From: Chlorobium sp.
GTDB taxonomy: Bacteria; Bacteroidota; Chlorobiia; Chlorobiales; Chlorobiaceae
Assembly (NCBI GenBank): GCA_005843835.1
Contig: SZXZ01000087.1
Location: 1-64,000 of the forward strand
DNA length: 64,000 nt
Reading direction: 5' to 3'
The translations under genes were made by a program, and so were the position numbers. This document shows positions 1-9,775 of this stretch, piece after piece; within the stretch, counting starts at the first letter, position 1; every line of letters begins with the position of its first letter. The notes beneath the pieces are model-generated. The model had not been told where the DNA came from, did no database searches, and saw nothing but the letters and a program-made list of their open reading frames with translations.

Positions 1-262
1 GCAGCTTGATGATTTCGGGCACATCATAGGGATGGTACTCTTGTATATAGGCTTCAAGAGCGCTATAACGCGCCTCTGTAGTCTTTATGTAAAGAACAAC
101 TTCACTTTCCTTCTGCATAACTCCATCCCAGAGGAAAAAGCTCCTTATGTCGGCCATCTGTACACAAGCTGCCAGACGGTTGTTAAGAATGCCATCTGCA
201 AGATTTTCAGCCTCTTGCCAATCAGGGGCAGTTGTAACTACCATGCAATAATTACTTTTCAT
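1..262 (-). CDS. cutA: CutA-like divalent cation tolerance protein (partial, C-terminus beyond window edge)
   Basis: Reverse-strand translation MKSNYCMVVTTAPDWQEAENLADGILNNRLAACVQM...VVLYIKTTEARYSALEAYIQEYHPYDVPEIIKL has the CutA1 hallmarks (LAACV, IKT, HPYDVPEI). Confidence 0.9.
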   Translation of the reverse strand, partial: MKSNYCMVVTTAPDWQEAENLADGILNNRLAACVQMADIRSFFLWDGVMQKESEVVLYIKTTEARYSALEAYIQEYHPYDVPEIIKL

Positions 263-285
263 AAGTTTTCAGGTGAGATAATACT

Positions 286-1380
286 TTACAAAATAATAAG
301 CTCTTTGCTCGAGCTTTGCAGTGGTGTGGCACCATTCAGGCCCATCACCACAGTATCCTCAATCCGTACCCCGAATTTGCCTGGCAAATAAATACCCGGC
401 TCAATTGTAAACACCATATTCTCCTGCAGAACGTGTTCCCCTTTTGGGCTGATCCGGGGCTCCTCATGTACTTCAAACCCAACTCCGTGACCAAGCCCGT
501 GGCCAAACTCATCGGCGTAACCATGTGCAGTGATAAATCGACGAACCTCCCCGTCAAGCTGTTTAGCCGTCATTCCACATTTCGCTGAAGCAATACCGAG
601 CTCCTGTGCCTCTTTCACAATTCGATATACAGTACGAGCTTCACTTGACAGTTCTCCAAGCGCCACGGTTCTGGTCTGATCGGATGCATAACCCTCATAA
701 ACGCACCCCATATCAATAACAATCAACTCTCCAACCTTGAATTTGGCCGATGATGGCTTTGCGTGAGGCATTGCAGAACGAGGTCCTCCGGCTACTATTG
801 GGTCGAATGAGTCTTTTTCTGCTCCTCGTTTTTTATGCTGAAAAGAGATCTCAGCTGCAATATCAAGCTCTGTAACTGACGGAGATATCAGAGAAAGCAC
901 GTTGTCAAAAACAAGCTCACTGATTTCAGCAGCACGGCGCATCTTGATGAGCTCCATCTCGTGCTTGATCATTCTGAACTCATCAAAAAAAGTATCGACT
1001 GGTATAACCCGTTGCTTCCCCTTAAGCTGATCGATTAGCCGGGTGGCCTCGTGCCATGTAATATTATCTGACTGCAGAGCAACAGTTTCACCAAGAGGAT
1101 AGTGACCTGAACCAAGTTCTGCAGCAAATCCTTCCCCGGCTATAACCACTTCAGCCACGTCAACTTCACGTGCAGCCTGCTCTTTGTATCGAAAATCTGT
1201 GAACAACCAGCTTTTTTCACGAGTAACGACCAGCCTTGCGCTTGAACCACTGAAACCGGTTAACCACCTGATAACAGAAAGATCAGTAACAATACAGGCA
1301 TCAAGAGCGCGACTCATCATTTTCATAAGTACCATCCCGAGAGCCTCTTTCCGGCATGGTGTTAACTGTTTACTATTCAT
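286..1380 (-). CDS. M24 family aminopeptidase (Xaa-Pro aminopeptidase/PepQ-like)
   Basis: Metallopeptidase M24 motifs: IDMGCVYEGYASDQTRT, GHGLGHGVGFEVHEEPRI, FTIEPGIYLPGKFGVRIEDTV. Start uncertain (1395 or 1380). Confidence 0.9.
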   Translation of the reverse strand: MNSKQLTPCRKEALGMVLMKMMSRALDACIVTDLSVIRWLTGFSGSSARLVVTREKSWLFTDFRYKEQAAREVDVAEVVIAGEGFAAELGSGHYPLGETVALQSDNITWHEATRLIDQLKGKQRVIPVDTFFDEFRMIKHEMELIKMRRAAEISELVFDNVLSLISPSVTELDIAAEISFQHKKRGAEKDSFDPIVAGGPRSAMPHAKPSSAKFKVGELIVIDMGCVYEGYASDQTRTVALGELSSEARTVYRIVKEAQELGIASAKCGMTAKQLDGEVRRFITAHGYADEFGHGLGHGVGFEVHEEPRISPKGEHVLQENMVFTIEPGIYLPGKFGVRIEDTVVMGLNGATPLQSSSKELIIL

Positions 1381-1504
1381 AAAGAAAATTAACAAAAGTT
1401 ACGTTGCATCCTTAATCATCTCATCATCCTTTTAGAATGCAATCAATTCTTCTTATTATATACATTTACGAATATTCGCATTAAATTGCCAACCAATCCA
1501 CTCA

Positions 1505-2560
1505 ATGCCTCAAAAGAAGTTACTTCAAAAGCTGCTTGCCGGTGAAAATTATTCGGTCGAAGAAATGACATTCTGCATGAACAGCATTATGGATGGCCAA
1601 TTTTCAGAGATTTACATAGCCGCATTGCTTGCCCTATTGCAGAAAAAAGGTGTTACCCCAAGTGAAGCTACAGGAGCCTACTACAGCCTTATGGAAAAAG
1701 CCAGCATTATCATCCTTGATGATAATGCTGTTGACACCTGTGGTACCGGTGGTGACCATGCAGGCACTTTTAATATTTCAACAACAGCATCAATCATTGC
1801 AAATAGTGCAGGGATTCAAATTGCAAAGCACGGAAACCGCTCGGTAACCAGCAATTGTGGAAGTGCTGATGTTCTTGAAGCTCTTGGTTTCGTAATTGAT
1901 TTGTCTGCTGAAGCTACAAGAGAACAGTTTGAGCAAACTGGATTTGCTTTTCTGTATGCTCCACTGTACCACCCGTCTATGAAAAAAGTAGCGACTGTCC
2001 GCCGTGAACTTGGCATAAGAACAATCTTCAACACTCTTGGTCCTCTCATTAATCCTGCACGGGCTAAACGCCAGCTGGTAGGTGTCTTTGACCGGAACCT
2101 GATGGAACTCTACACAGAGGTGCTTTTGCAGACAGGCACTCATCACGCAATGGTTGTTCACTCCCTGACTGAAGAAGGCATTCCTCTTGATGAACCAAGC
2201 CTCAATGGACCAACCTATATTATAGAAATTCAAAACGGGTCTGTCACCCAGCATACTGTTAACCCTGAAGATTTTGGGTTGACCCGGCATGCATTGTCTG
2301 AAATCCAGGGAGGTGATAAACATCAAAATGCACATATTATCCGTAATATTCTGGATGGGAGTGCATCGACAGCACAACGTGATGCCGCGCTGTTTACCAC
2401 TGCCATGACCTGTTATGTTTCAGGAAAGACGTCTTGCATTGATGAAGGGTTCAGCAAAGCAAAAGATGCACTTGAAAGTGGTATGGCTGAAGCTAATTTT
2501 AATAAGATTCTGAAAATAAACGCTGAACTCTCAAGGAAATACAGGTTGACTGGTAACTAA
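1505..2560 (+). CDS. trpD: anthranilate phosphoribosyltransferase
   Basis: [53 protein letters not shown] is the TrpD signature. Confidence 0.97.
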   Translation: MPQKKLLQKLLAGENYSVEEMTFCMNSIMDGQFSEIYIAALLALLQKKGVTPSEATGAYYSLMEKASIIILDDNAVDTCGTGGDHAGTFNISTTASIIANSAGIQIAKHGNRSVTSNCGSADVLEALGFVIDLSAEATREQFEQTGFAFLYAPLYHPSMKKVATVRRELGIRTIFNTLGPLINPARAKRQLVGVFDRNLMELYTEVLLQTGTHHAMVVHSLTEEGIPLDEPSLNGPTYIIEIQNGSVTQHTVNPEDFGLTRHALSEIQGGDKHQNAHIIRNILDGSASTAQRDAALFTTAMTCYVSGKTSCIDEGFSKAKDALESGMAEANFNKILKINAELSRKYRLTGN

Positions 2561-2633
2561 ACTCCTATATTTTTAAAAAAAACTAGTATTATAGTTGCCT
2601 TCTTATTAAGCCGAAGAGAGAACCATAATAACC

Positions 2634-3626
2634 ATGAACGGACGCAACACTCTGATCACTGAAAGCTCGAAAAGCATCGGCGATAAGCTTCGCTTGTCGG
2701 GAGTGAGCGAATCACGGCAAAAAGTCATTCAGCAGGCTTTAGAAAATGTCAATAAGCCTGGCTTTCGAATTGATCCATCGGCTATTGTGCCACTTATGAA
2801 ACCGGTCACATGGTTCCCTCCCATGTGGGCCTTCGCCTGTGGCGTAGTATCGACTGGCGAAGGGATTGCTGAAAACTGGTCCATCCTTTTACGTGGCATA
2901 CTCCTTGCCGGCCCTCTCATGTGCGCTATGTCGCAGACAATGAACGACTACTTCGACAGAGAGGTTGACGCTATCAATGAACCTGACCGACCGATACCTG
3001 CAGGTAAAATATCCAAATCTGCAAGTTGGCTCATCACGTTTGCTTTGATTATTACAGGCTTTCTTGTCGCACTGTCCATTCACCCTTACGTAGTCATTAT
3101 TGCTTTTGTAGGTGTACTTATGTCGCATGCCTATTCCGGTCCACCAATCAGGGCTAAAAGGAACGGATGGTTCGGCAATCTAATTGTCGGCCTTGCTTAT
3201 GAAGGAGTAGCGTGGCTTACTGGTAGTTTTTCAATTACACAAGGCGTACCTTCCAGGGAAACGATTGCCCTAGCTATTATTTTTTCACTTGGAGCTCACG
3301 GCATTATGACGCTAAACGACTTCAAATCAGTTGTTGGTGATCATATCCGCAAGGTCGCATCAATACCAGTGCAGCTCGGTGAAAAAAAAGCTGCAATTCT
3401 TGCCGCTGTTGTTATGAATGCTGCACAACTTGCTGCTATTTCTATTCTTGTTCTTAAGGGCTCTATGACAATGACTGTCATAGCTTTGATTCTTCTGGTA
3501 GCCCAACTGCCAATGCAGAAAATCCTCATTACAAATCCAAGGGAAAAGGCAGTCTGGTATAATGCCTTTGGAACGCTGCTCTATGTTTTATCCATGATGG
3601 TTTGTGCTGTCGGTATACGACCCTGA
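2634..3626 (+). CDS. bchG: bacteriochlorophyll/chlorophyll synthase (UbiA family, BchG type)
   Basis: LMKPVTWFPPMWAFACGVVSTG, NDYFDREVDAINEPDRPIPAG prenyltransferase motif, polytopic membrane protein. Confidence 0.9.
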   Translation: MNGRNTLITESSKSIGDKLRLSGVSESRQKVIQQALENVNKPGFRIDPSAIVPLMKPVTWFPPMWAFACGVVSTGEGIAENWSILLRGILLAGPLMCAMSQTMNDYFDREVDAINEPDRPIPAGKISKSASWLITFALIITGFLVALSIHPYVVIIAFVGVLMSHAYSGPPIRAKRNGWFGNLIVGLAYEGVAWLTGSFSITQGVPSRETIALAIIFSLGAHGIMTLNDFKSVVGDHIRKVASIPVQLGEKKAAILAAVVMNAAQLAAISILVLKGSMTMTVIALILLVAQLPMQKILITNPREKAVWYNAFGTLLYVLSMMVCAVGIRP

Positions 3627-3698
3627 AACAATACGTTTCCGGTTTGCAAAACTATTGTTATATTCCGTTTCGTTTTTTTAACACCAATTGATTGCACC

Positions 3699-3914
3699 AT
3701 GTCTAAAGTTTGTTTACTGACCGGTAAAAGACCTAAGTACGGCAACACGGTTTCCCATGCAAATAACCATGTCCGTACCCGTTTTGAACCGAACCTCCAT
3801 ACAAAAAGAATCTGGATAGAAGAAGAAAAACGGTTTGTTAAGGTTAAGCTTTCAGCTAAAGCAATGAGAATTATTGCAAAAACAGGAACCGCCGAACTTG
3901 CCAAACTGGTATAA
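3699..3914 (+). CDS. rpmB: 50S ribosomal protein L28
   Basis: [57 protein letters not shown]. Confidence 0.97.
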   Translation: MSKVCLLTGKRPKYGNTVSHANNHVRTRFEPNLHTKRIWIEEEKRFVKVKLSAKAMRIIAKTGTAELAKLV

Positions 3915-3964
3915 CAATTCCAGCACAACAACAGCTAAACAAGATTTTTCACTATCTTATAAAG

Positions 3965-3994
3965 GCTCAATCAAACAAGGTTGAGCTTTTTTTT
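3965..3994 (+). terminator. intrinsic terminator after rpmB
   Basis: GCTCAA-N10-TTGAGC followed by TTTTTTTT. Confidence 0.75.
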
Positions 3995-3998
3995 GTCG

Positions 3999-4439
3999 AT
4001 GAAAAAAAAAATAATCATATACACCGACGGTGCCTGTAGCGGTAATCCTGGAAAAGGAGGATGGGGAGCTCTCCTGATGTACGGCTCATCAAGCCGTGAG
4101 ATCTCCGGCTTTTCTCCCGCTACAACTAATAACCGCATGGAACTCAGTGCTGCTATTGAAGCGCTTGAAATTCTCAAAGAGCCCTGTGAAGTTCATCTCT
4201 ACAGCGATTCGAGCTATCTTGTCAATGCCGTCAATGAAGGATGGCTTAAACGTTGGACAGCCAATAACTGGAAAACTGCGGCGAAAAAAAATGTTGAAAA
4301 TGTTGACTTGTGGCAAAAAATTCTGAAGTTGCTTAAATTACAGCATGTTACCTTCCATAAAGTGAAGGGCCACAGCGACAATCCATACAATAACCGCTGT
4401 GATGAACTTGCCCGCCAAGCCATTAAAAACAATTCCTAA
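3999..4439 (+). CDS. rnhA: ribonuclease HI
   Basis: IYTDGACSGNPGKGGWGALL, NNRMELSAAIEAL, YSDSSYLVNA, KVKGHSDNPYNNRCDELAR. ATG at 3999; the ORF track start at 3981 is a TTG inside the terminator. Confidence 0.97.
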   Translation: MKKKIIIYTDGACSGNPGKGGWGALLMYGSSSREISGFSPATTNNRMELSAAIEALEILKEPCEVHLYSDSSYLVNAVNEGWLKRWTANNWKTAAKKNVENVDLWQKILKLLKLQHVTFHKVKGHSDNPYNNRCDELARQAIKNNS

Positions 4440-4450
4440 TCTGCTGAATT

Positions 4451-5485
4451 ATGCCGAGGAATTCCGAACTGGAAGCAACAGCCAAAAGACGCTCTCTGAA
4501 AAATGGATCTGGACTTCTGATGTCAATCAGCGTTTTGGGCTTTCTCGGCTTTCTTGCCGTTGTCCTCTGGATCAACTACCCTAAAACAAGGCTTCAACCC
4601 GAACCATTAAGTCCCGAGCTTAAGACAATAGTTGATCATATCCCAGGCAAAACTGATGCATTGATCTACATAGGCCTTAAAGACATCCGTCAAAGCAAAC
4701 TCTGGCAAAACATTATACCTGACTCCCTGAAAAAGGCACAACTGTTCCAGCCTAAAGGCCGACTCGATTCCCTTATGAAAGCTGCAAATATAAATCCCTC
4801 TCTTGAAGTTGATACGCTGCTTATAAGCTTTAAACGCCATGGCTACAAAGAGCAGGAGTATTTGGGAGTTGCCTGGGGACCATTTGCCGAAAAACTTCCA
4901 AAAACTTTTCTTACATCAAACAGCAGGTCAACTGAAAATATAGGCGGATTCCAATGTTACTCTCTTGACAGTACCCTCTGGCTTTGTTCGCTCAGCCAAA
5001 GAAAAATTGTCCTGGCTAGCAACAGAAAAATGCTGAAAGATTTCCTTATCCCAAACGGTAGTTTTTTCAAGAGAGACTCTCTGACCTCAGTGCTAATCAA
5101 CAAGGCTATATATAAATCTCATCTTTGGTTTGCACTGCCTTCAGCTGTTTGGACTATAGGGGCACTTCAAAGTCTGACTTCAGCAAACAGAGATATAAAA
5201 ACGCTGGGAAACCTCAACAGTATCCAAAACCTTGCTCTGTCCGTTAATTTCAATAATGGTATCGAAGGGCAAAGCGAATGGGTATATGCAACACGACGAG
5301 GAGCTTATTTCGCATCAACATTTTTGTGGGGTGCTGTAAAACTTTCGGAATTATCAGGAACAAGAACTGGCGGGCAGACAAAACAACTCCTTAACAAAAT
5401 TAATATCCAGCAAAATCTTGAATCAGTAATTATTCATACCAAGCTGCCTCTTGAACTTTTTCAGCATGCAAAACAAATAGAGTAA
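4451..5485 (+). CDS. hypothetical protein with an N-terminal membrane anchor (DUF3352-like impression)
   Basis: Long ORF with an N-terminal hydrophobic segment (GLLMSISVLGFLGFLAVVLWINY); family not confidently recognised. Confidence 0.75.
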   Translation: MPRNSELEATAKRRSLKNGSGLLMSISVLGFLGFLAVVLWINYPKTRLQPEPLSPELKTIVDHIPGKTDALIYIGLKDIRQSKLWQNIIPDSLKKAQLFQPKGRLDSLMKAANINPSLEVDTLLISFKRHGYKEQEYLGVAWGPFAEKLPKTFLTSNSRSTENIGGFQCYSLDSTLWLCSLSQRKIVLASNRKMLKDFLIPNGSFFKRDSLTSVLINKAIYKSHLWFALPSAVWTIGALQSLTSANRDIKTLGNLNSIQNLALSVNFNNGIEGQSEWVYATRRGAYFASTFLWGAVKLSELSGTRTGGQTKQLLNKINIQQNLESVIIHTKLPLELFQHAKQIE

Positions 5486-5496
5486 AGGTATTGATG

Positions 5497-6477
5497 TCAA
5501 GAAATGTTCCGGGTAAAAACGAGAGATTCTCCTTTCCATATCACCTGCAATTGCCTGCCGGCCATGACTATTTTTCCAGGGTGCGAACGAAGAAGATCAA
5601 CCAGCTTCTGAAGCGTCTGAGCATCAACGGGTGCATCCATATCTTGCAATGCCCTCTTGAAAACTTCTTTTTGTTCAAAAATCATAAGCTTTTGCAGCAC
5701 ATTAACTTCAAGCTTTCCTTCGCGGAGTGACAGACCCGGTTCCCGTTCAAGAAGGTTCTCGAAATAGAACTCCAAAAACTCTTCGAGCTCCCCTGCCTGT
5801 TCTGACAGTCTTTGAAGCGAAGGCATAAGCTTATAAGGAAAACGTTCTTCAATAAGCGGAATAACACGGTTTCGGATAAAATTCCTGTCGTAGTCATTAG
5901 CAAGGTTGCTGATATCCGTTCTGCTAGGGATGCCTTTTTCGTTAAGGTATGAGGTAATCTCCGCTTTAGGAAGCAGGAGCATCGGCCTGATAATTTTACC
6001 ATTTCGGGCTCTTATGCCTTTTAAGCCAGGTAAAGAAACTCCCCTGAATAAATTGAAAAGAACGGTTTCGGCATTATCGTTGACATGATGTCCAGTAGCA
6101 ATTTTGGTATACCCTTTTACCTGTATTACCTTTTCGAAATAATTGTACCGAAGTATACGAGCTGTTTCCTCGAGAGACTTTTTCCACTCACTGGCGCAAT
6201 GCACAGTGTCAAAATGATCAACAAAGCACTCCAGTCTAAGAGAGTCACACTGATACTTAACAAAATCTTCATCGGCTTGACTCTCTTCAGCTCGAAGCTT
6301 AAAGTTGCAGTGAACAACTGCAATTTCACAATGCAGAACAGGTTTTACGGCACAAAAAAGTGAAAGCATAGCCATTGAATCCGGCCCTCCCGACACAGCA
6401 ACGAGAACTCTGTCACTTTCTTCTACAAGCCTCCTTGTTCTAATTTGCTCAAGAAACTTTTTTTCTAATGCATTCAC
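5497..6477 (-). CDS. tilS: tRNA(Ile)-lysidine synthetase
   Basis: PP-loop VLVAVSGGPDSMAMLSL, ATGHHVNDNAETVLFNLFRG, RPML. Confidence 0.96.
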   Translation of the reverse strand: MNALEKKFLEQIRTRRLVEESDRVLVAVSGGPDSMAMLSLFCAVKPVLHCEIAVVHCNFKLRAEESQADEDFVKYQCDSLRLECFVDHFDTVHCASEWKKSLEETARILRYNYFEKVIQVKGYTKIATGHHVNDNAETVLFNLFRGVSLPGLKGIRARNGKIIRPMLLLPKAEITSYLNEKGIPSRTDISNLANDYDRNFIRNRVIPLIEERFPYKLMPSLQRLSEQAGELEEFLEFYFENLLEREPGLSLREGKLEVNVLQKLMIFEQKEVFKRALQDMDAPVDAQTLQKLVDLLRSHPGKIVMAGRQLQVIWKGESLVFTRNIS

Positions 6478-6630
6478 TTATAAACTGATCTTAAAATCAT
6501 TGTAATAATGGACTTAATCCTGACTGAAATATTAATAAAAATGAAAATAATGTCACCTTTCTTCTCAGGAACAAGATAAATAATTATCATAAGGGGAGTT
6601 ATCAAAAAAAACGATCATAGACCTATAGAA

Positions 6631-7269
6631 ATGTTTACACCCTACGGCAAAAGCACCATGATAAAGGTTTTTCTTTTCTGCCTACTCATCAGCGCTGCCG
6701 CATCGCTCCTTCCCTTTTGGCTCTGGATTGTTGTGTTGCTCACTGCCATCATCACTATCTTTTTTAGCCTCTATTTTTTTCGTGACCCCAAACGGATTGT
6801 TCCTGATGAAAAGCGGATTATTCTGGCACCTGCTGACGGTAAAATTCTTCTTGTTCAGCCATATAAGCACAGCATTACCGGCAAGGCCTCAACGCTGGTC
6901 AGTATTTTTATGTCGCCCTTCAACGTTCATGTCAACCGCATACCGATCAAAGGAAGAGTAAGCTATCTTCGCTACTTCCCTGGCCAATTTCTTATGGCAT
7001 TTGACCATCGAAGCATGGATAGCAATGAAAGAATGGAAATCGGTATTGACAATGGAGAAATAGAGGTGTTTTTCAACCAGGTATCAGGGTTTTTAGCGAG
7101 AAGAATTATATGTAGCCTTCAACAGGGGGATAGTGTTGAAGCCGGAAAAAGTTTTGGTATGATTAAATTTGGATCCAGGGTTGATGTTGTTCTTCCATCC
7201 TCAGTTTCAGTCGTGGTTCAACCGGGCCAAAAAACCATGGCTGGTGAAACTATACTTGCTCGATATTAA
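6631..7269 (+). CDS. psd: phosphatidylserine decarboxylase proenzyme (short type)
   Basis: FFRDPKR, LAPADGKIL, VSIFMSPFNVHVNR and FGMIKFGSRVDVVLP autocleavage motif (GS). Confidence 0.95.
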   Translation: MFTPYGKSTMIKVFLFCLLISAAASLLPFWLWIVVLLTAIITIFFSLYFFRDPKRIVPDEKRIILAPADGKILLVQPYKHSITGKASTLVSIFMSPFNVHVNRIPIKGRVSYLRYFPGQFLMAFDHRSMDSNERMEIGIDNGEIEVFFNQVSGFLARRIICSLQQGDSVEAGKSFGMIKFGSRVDVVLPSSVSVVVQPGQKTMAGETILARY

Positions 7270-7385
7270 GAGTACTGAAAAGCCGCCTGATTTCATCAGG
7301 GCTGTTGGTTAAGGAAGACAGATTGTTTATATAACATGCAGGAATTTACTTTTCATCATATGGTTATTTATATGGAGAAATCCTG

Positions 7386-7568
7386 ATGTTTGGAATAGGT
7401 GGACAGGAGTTGATGCTTATTCTGGTGATCATTTTGCTTTTGTTCGGAGCAAAAAAAATTCCAGAACTTGCAAAAGGTCTCGGGAAAGGAATTAAGGAGT
7501 TTAAGAAATCGCAAAGCACTAGCGAGGATGACGTTAACAACGGTGATGATGAAAAACCAAAAAAGTAA
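7386..7568 (+). CDS. tatA: Sec-independent protein translocase TatA
   Basis: [41 protein letters not shown]. Confidence 0.96.
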   Translation: MFGIGGQELMLILVIILLLFGAKKIPELAKGLGKGIKEFKKSQSTSEDDVNNGDDEKPKK

Positions 7569-7607
7569 ATCAATCAAATTTCTGATCGAAAAATAAACTG
7601 CTCAATA

Positions 7608-7627
7608 AAGCCCTCAACAGGGCTTTT
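7608..7627 (+). terminator. intrinsic terminator after tatA
   Basis: AAAGCCCT-CAAC-AGGGCTTT followed by T residues. Confidence 0.75.
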
Positions 7628-7713
7628 TGACTGCTCTTTAAACGTGATATTCCCTAGTTTGTTGTATCAGCGTTATCTTTTTTCACTGAAAGTGCACACC
7701 AACATACCCGGCC

Positions 7714-9420
7714 ATGCTTTTCAGCCTTTATATCAAAAATTACGCACTGATCCAGGAACTCACCGTTGAATTTAGTCCTGGACTGAACATTATCACCGGA
7801 GAAACCGGTGCGGGCAAATCTATTCTTATAGGGGCCCTTAACCTTGTCCTTGGTGAGCGGGCCAGCAGTGATTTGGTCAGGTCAGGAACAACTAAGGCGG
7901 TTATTGAAGCCATACTCAAAGATGTTCATTCTGAAAAAGTGAATGTTCTTTTGAGTGCAGCCAATATTGAAACAACTCCTGAACTTATTCTCCGCAGGGA
8001 ACTGTCGTCGAGCGGACAGTCTCGCTGTTTCATCAACGATAGCCCTTGTAATGCCTCTCTACTCAAACAAGCTGGAGAAATACTGATTGATCTTCACGGC
8101 CAGCATGACCACCAGTTACTCCTGAATGCAGACTCACACGAAACCCTGCTTGACGATTTTGCACAATCAGATTCAGATGTTACCGATTACAAAGCCGCAC
8201 GTTTTTTACTTCTGGAACTACAAAATCAGTTGAATACTCTCAATAAAGAAGCAGCTGAAATCCGCGACAAAAAAGAGACATTGGATTTTCAGATCAATGA
8301 GCTTAAAATGCTGGACTTGAAAAACGATGAATACAAAGATATTGAAACTGAGATTTCGCTGCTGGAAAATTCCGAAACCCTTTTCAGTCTTACCTCTTCA
8401 CTGAATGACCTGTTATATGACTGTGAACACTCCATATACACTTCCATAACATCTGCCCTGCATACTCTTGAAAAACTTGCCAGTATCGACAAACGCTTCG
8501 ACATACATGTTGAGGAAACTCGAACAGTAAAAAGCATTGTTGATGAAATTGCCAGATTTACCCGCAGCTATTCTTCGGTAATTGATTTTAATCCCGCCAG
8601 GCTTGACTCATTAAGGGAACGTCAGCTAAAACTTCAAAGAATCTGCAAAAAATATGGTCTTACTCTTACTGAGCTGATCGATTATCAGAACGAGCTTGAT
8701 GCACGAGTTGCGCTTGAGGACAGCCTTGAAGAAGAGGTTAATCATATCAAAGCTAAAATTACTCTTCAGAAAGCAGAACTTTCAATTCTTGCCCTCAGGC
8801 TTTCAGGTAAACGACAGAAAGCTGCTCATCAGCTTGAAAAAGTCATTCAGGAGCAATTAGCACAATTGGGCATACCAAATGCCACTTTCATTGTCAATAT
8901 AACGCATGATGAGCAGGATAATGGGGAAATCTCCAACGATGGGAAAAGGTTTGCTTGTTTCAGCTGCGGTTATGACCGGATTGAATTCATGATATCGACC
9001 AATCCGGGTGAAAAACCAAAACCCCTTATAAAAGTTGCTTCCGGCGGAGAAATCTCAAGAATCATGCTGGCAATGAAAAGCGCTCTGGCTGACTCAGCAA
9101 AGCTGCCAATACTTATTTTTGATGAAATCGATACCGGCATCAGTGGCCGTGTTGCAGAAGCGGTTGCCCTGAGCCTGAAAAAACTTTCACGCCTTCATCA
9201 AATTATAGCCATCACCCACTTGCCGCAAATCGCTGCAATGGCCGATACACATCTTCAGGTTCAAAAATCCCTGCAGCATGACAGGACAGTATCCGAAGTG
9301 ATCACCCTTGACCATAAAAGCCGTCTGAAGGCCATTGCTGGATTAATAAGTGGAACAGAAGTTTCGCACTCTTCCCTTAATCTTGCCTCGGAACTCCTGG
9401 ACAGGGGCAAATCCATATAG
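7714..9420 (+). CDS. recN: DNA repair protein RecN
   Basis: ITGETGAGKSILIGALNLVLGERAS Walker A, ASGGEISRIMLAMKS, IFDEIDTGISG, ITHLPQIAA. Confidence 0.97.
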   Translation: MLFSLYIKNYALIQELTVEFSPGLNIITGETGAGKSILIGALNLVLGERASSDLVRSGTTKAVIEAILKDVHSEKVNVLLSAANIETTPELILRRELSSSGQSRCFINDSPCNASLLKQAGEILIDLHGQHDHQLLLNADSHETLLDDFAQSDSDVTDYKAARFLLLELQNQLNTLNKEAAEIRDKKETLDFQINELKMLDLKNDEYKDIETEISLLENSETLFSLTSSLNDLLYDCEHSIYTSITSALHTLEKLASIDKRFDIHVEETRTVKSIVDEIARFTRSYSSVIDFNPARLDSLRERQLKLQRICKKYGLTLTELIDYQNELDARVALEDSLEEEVNHIKAKITLQKAELSILALRLSGKRQKAAHQLEKVIQEQLAQLGIPNATFIVNITHDEQDNGEISNDGKRFACFSCGYDRIEFMISTNPGEKPKPLIKVASGGEISRIMLAMKSALADSAKLPILIFDEIDTGISGRVAEAVALSLKKLSRLHQIIAITHLPQIAAMADTHLQVQKSLQHDRTVSEVITLDHKSRLKAIAGLISGTEVSHSSLNLASELLDRGKSI

Positions 9421-9609
9421 AGTTTCAGCATTAGATAGTCGAACTACTATTGTTCTTGTCTCTGGATATTTACCCCATCGCCCCCATTTCTTAATACCTG
9501 GACTTGAATTTTTTTTACGCCTTTCGAGTTCATTCAGAGTAAGAGAACGCTTTTTGTATTTAGTGTGAGTCCAGAGAACAAAAAAAATTCAATTTTCAAT
9601 TTCAATTTC

Positions 9610-9672
9610 CCTGTTTATCTTTTCCCTTTCGGTATCTTCCCGATAAAGTCCGGAGGAAAGAACAGGAACCAC
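9610..9672 (+). promoter_or_regulatory. possible structured RNA leader element upstream of dapA
   Basis: Nested complementarity CCTGTT..AACAGG, CTTT(T)CC..GGAAAG and inner TATC-TTCCC-GATA. Read by eye; no known riboswitch recognised. Confidence 0.3.
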
Positions 9673-9775
9673 TGAAACTCATGTTCAGACTGCCGAATTA
9701 AAATGCTTTGCCAAAAGTTCAGCCTGTTTTAAAGCTTCTCTTTTTACAACACAGTTTGAATACTATTAATCAGGA

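Noticed and set aside
1790-2377. 195-aa minus-strand ORF
   Set aside because: Lies entirely antisense to trpD, whose translation is full-length and conserved; shadow ORF.
9640-9665. AAAGTCCGGAGGAAAG resembling RNase P RNA GAAAGUCCGG
   Set aside because: Only a short local similarity; no other RNase P conserved regions in the spacer.
9605-9775. Lysine riboswitch upstream of dapA
   Set aside because: Could not find the conserved lysine aptamer segments; kept only as a generic structured leader.
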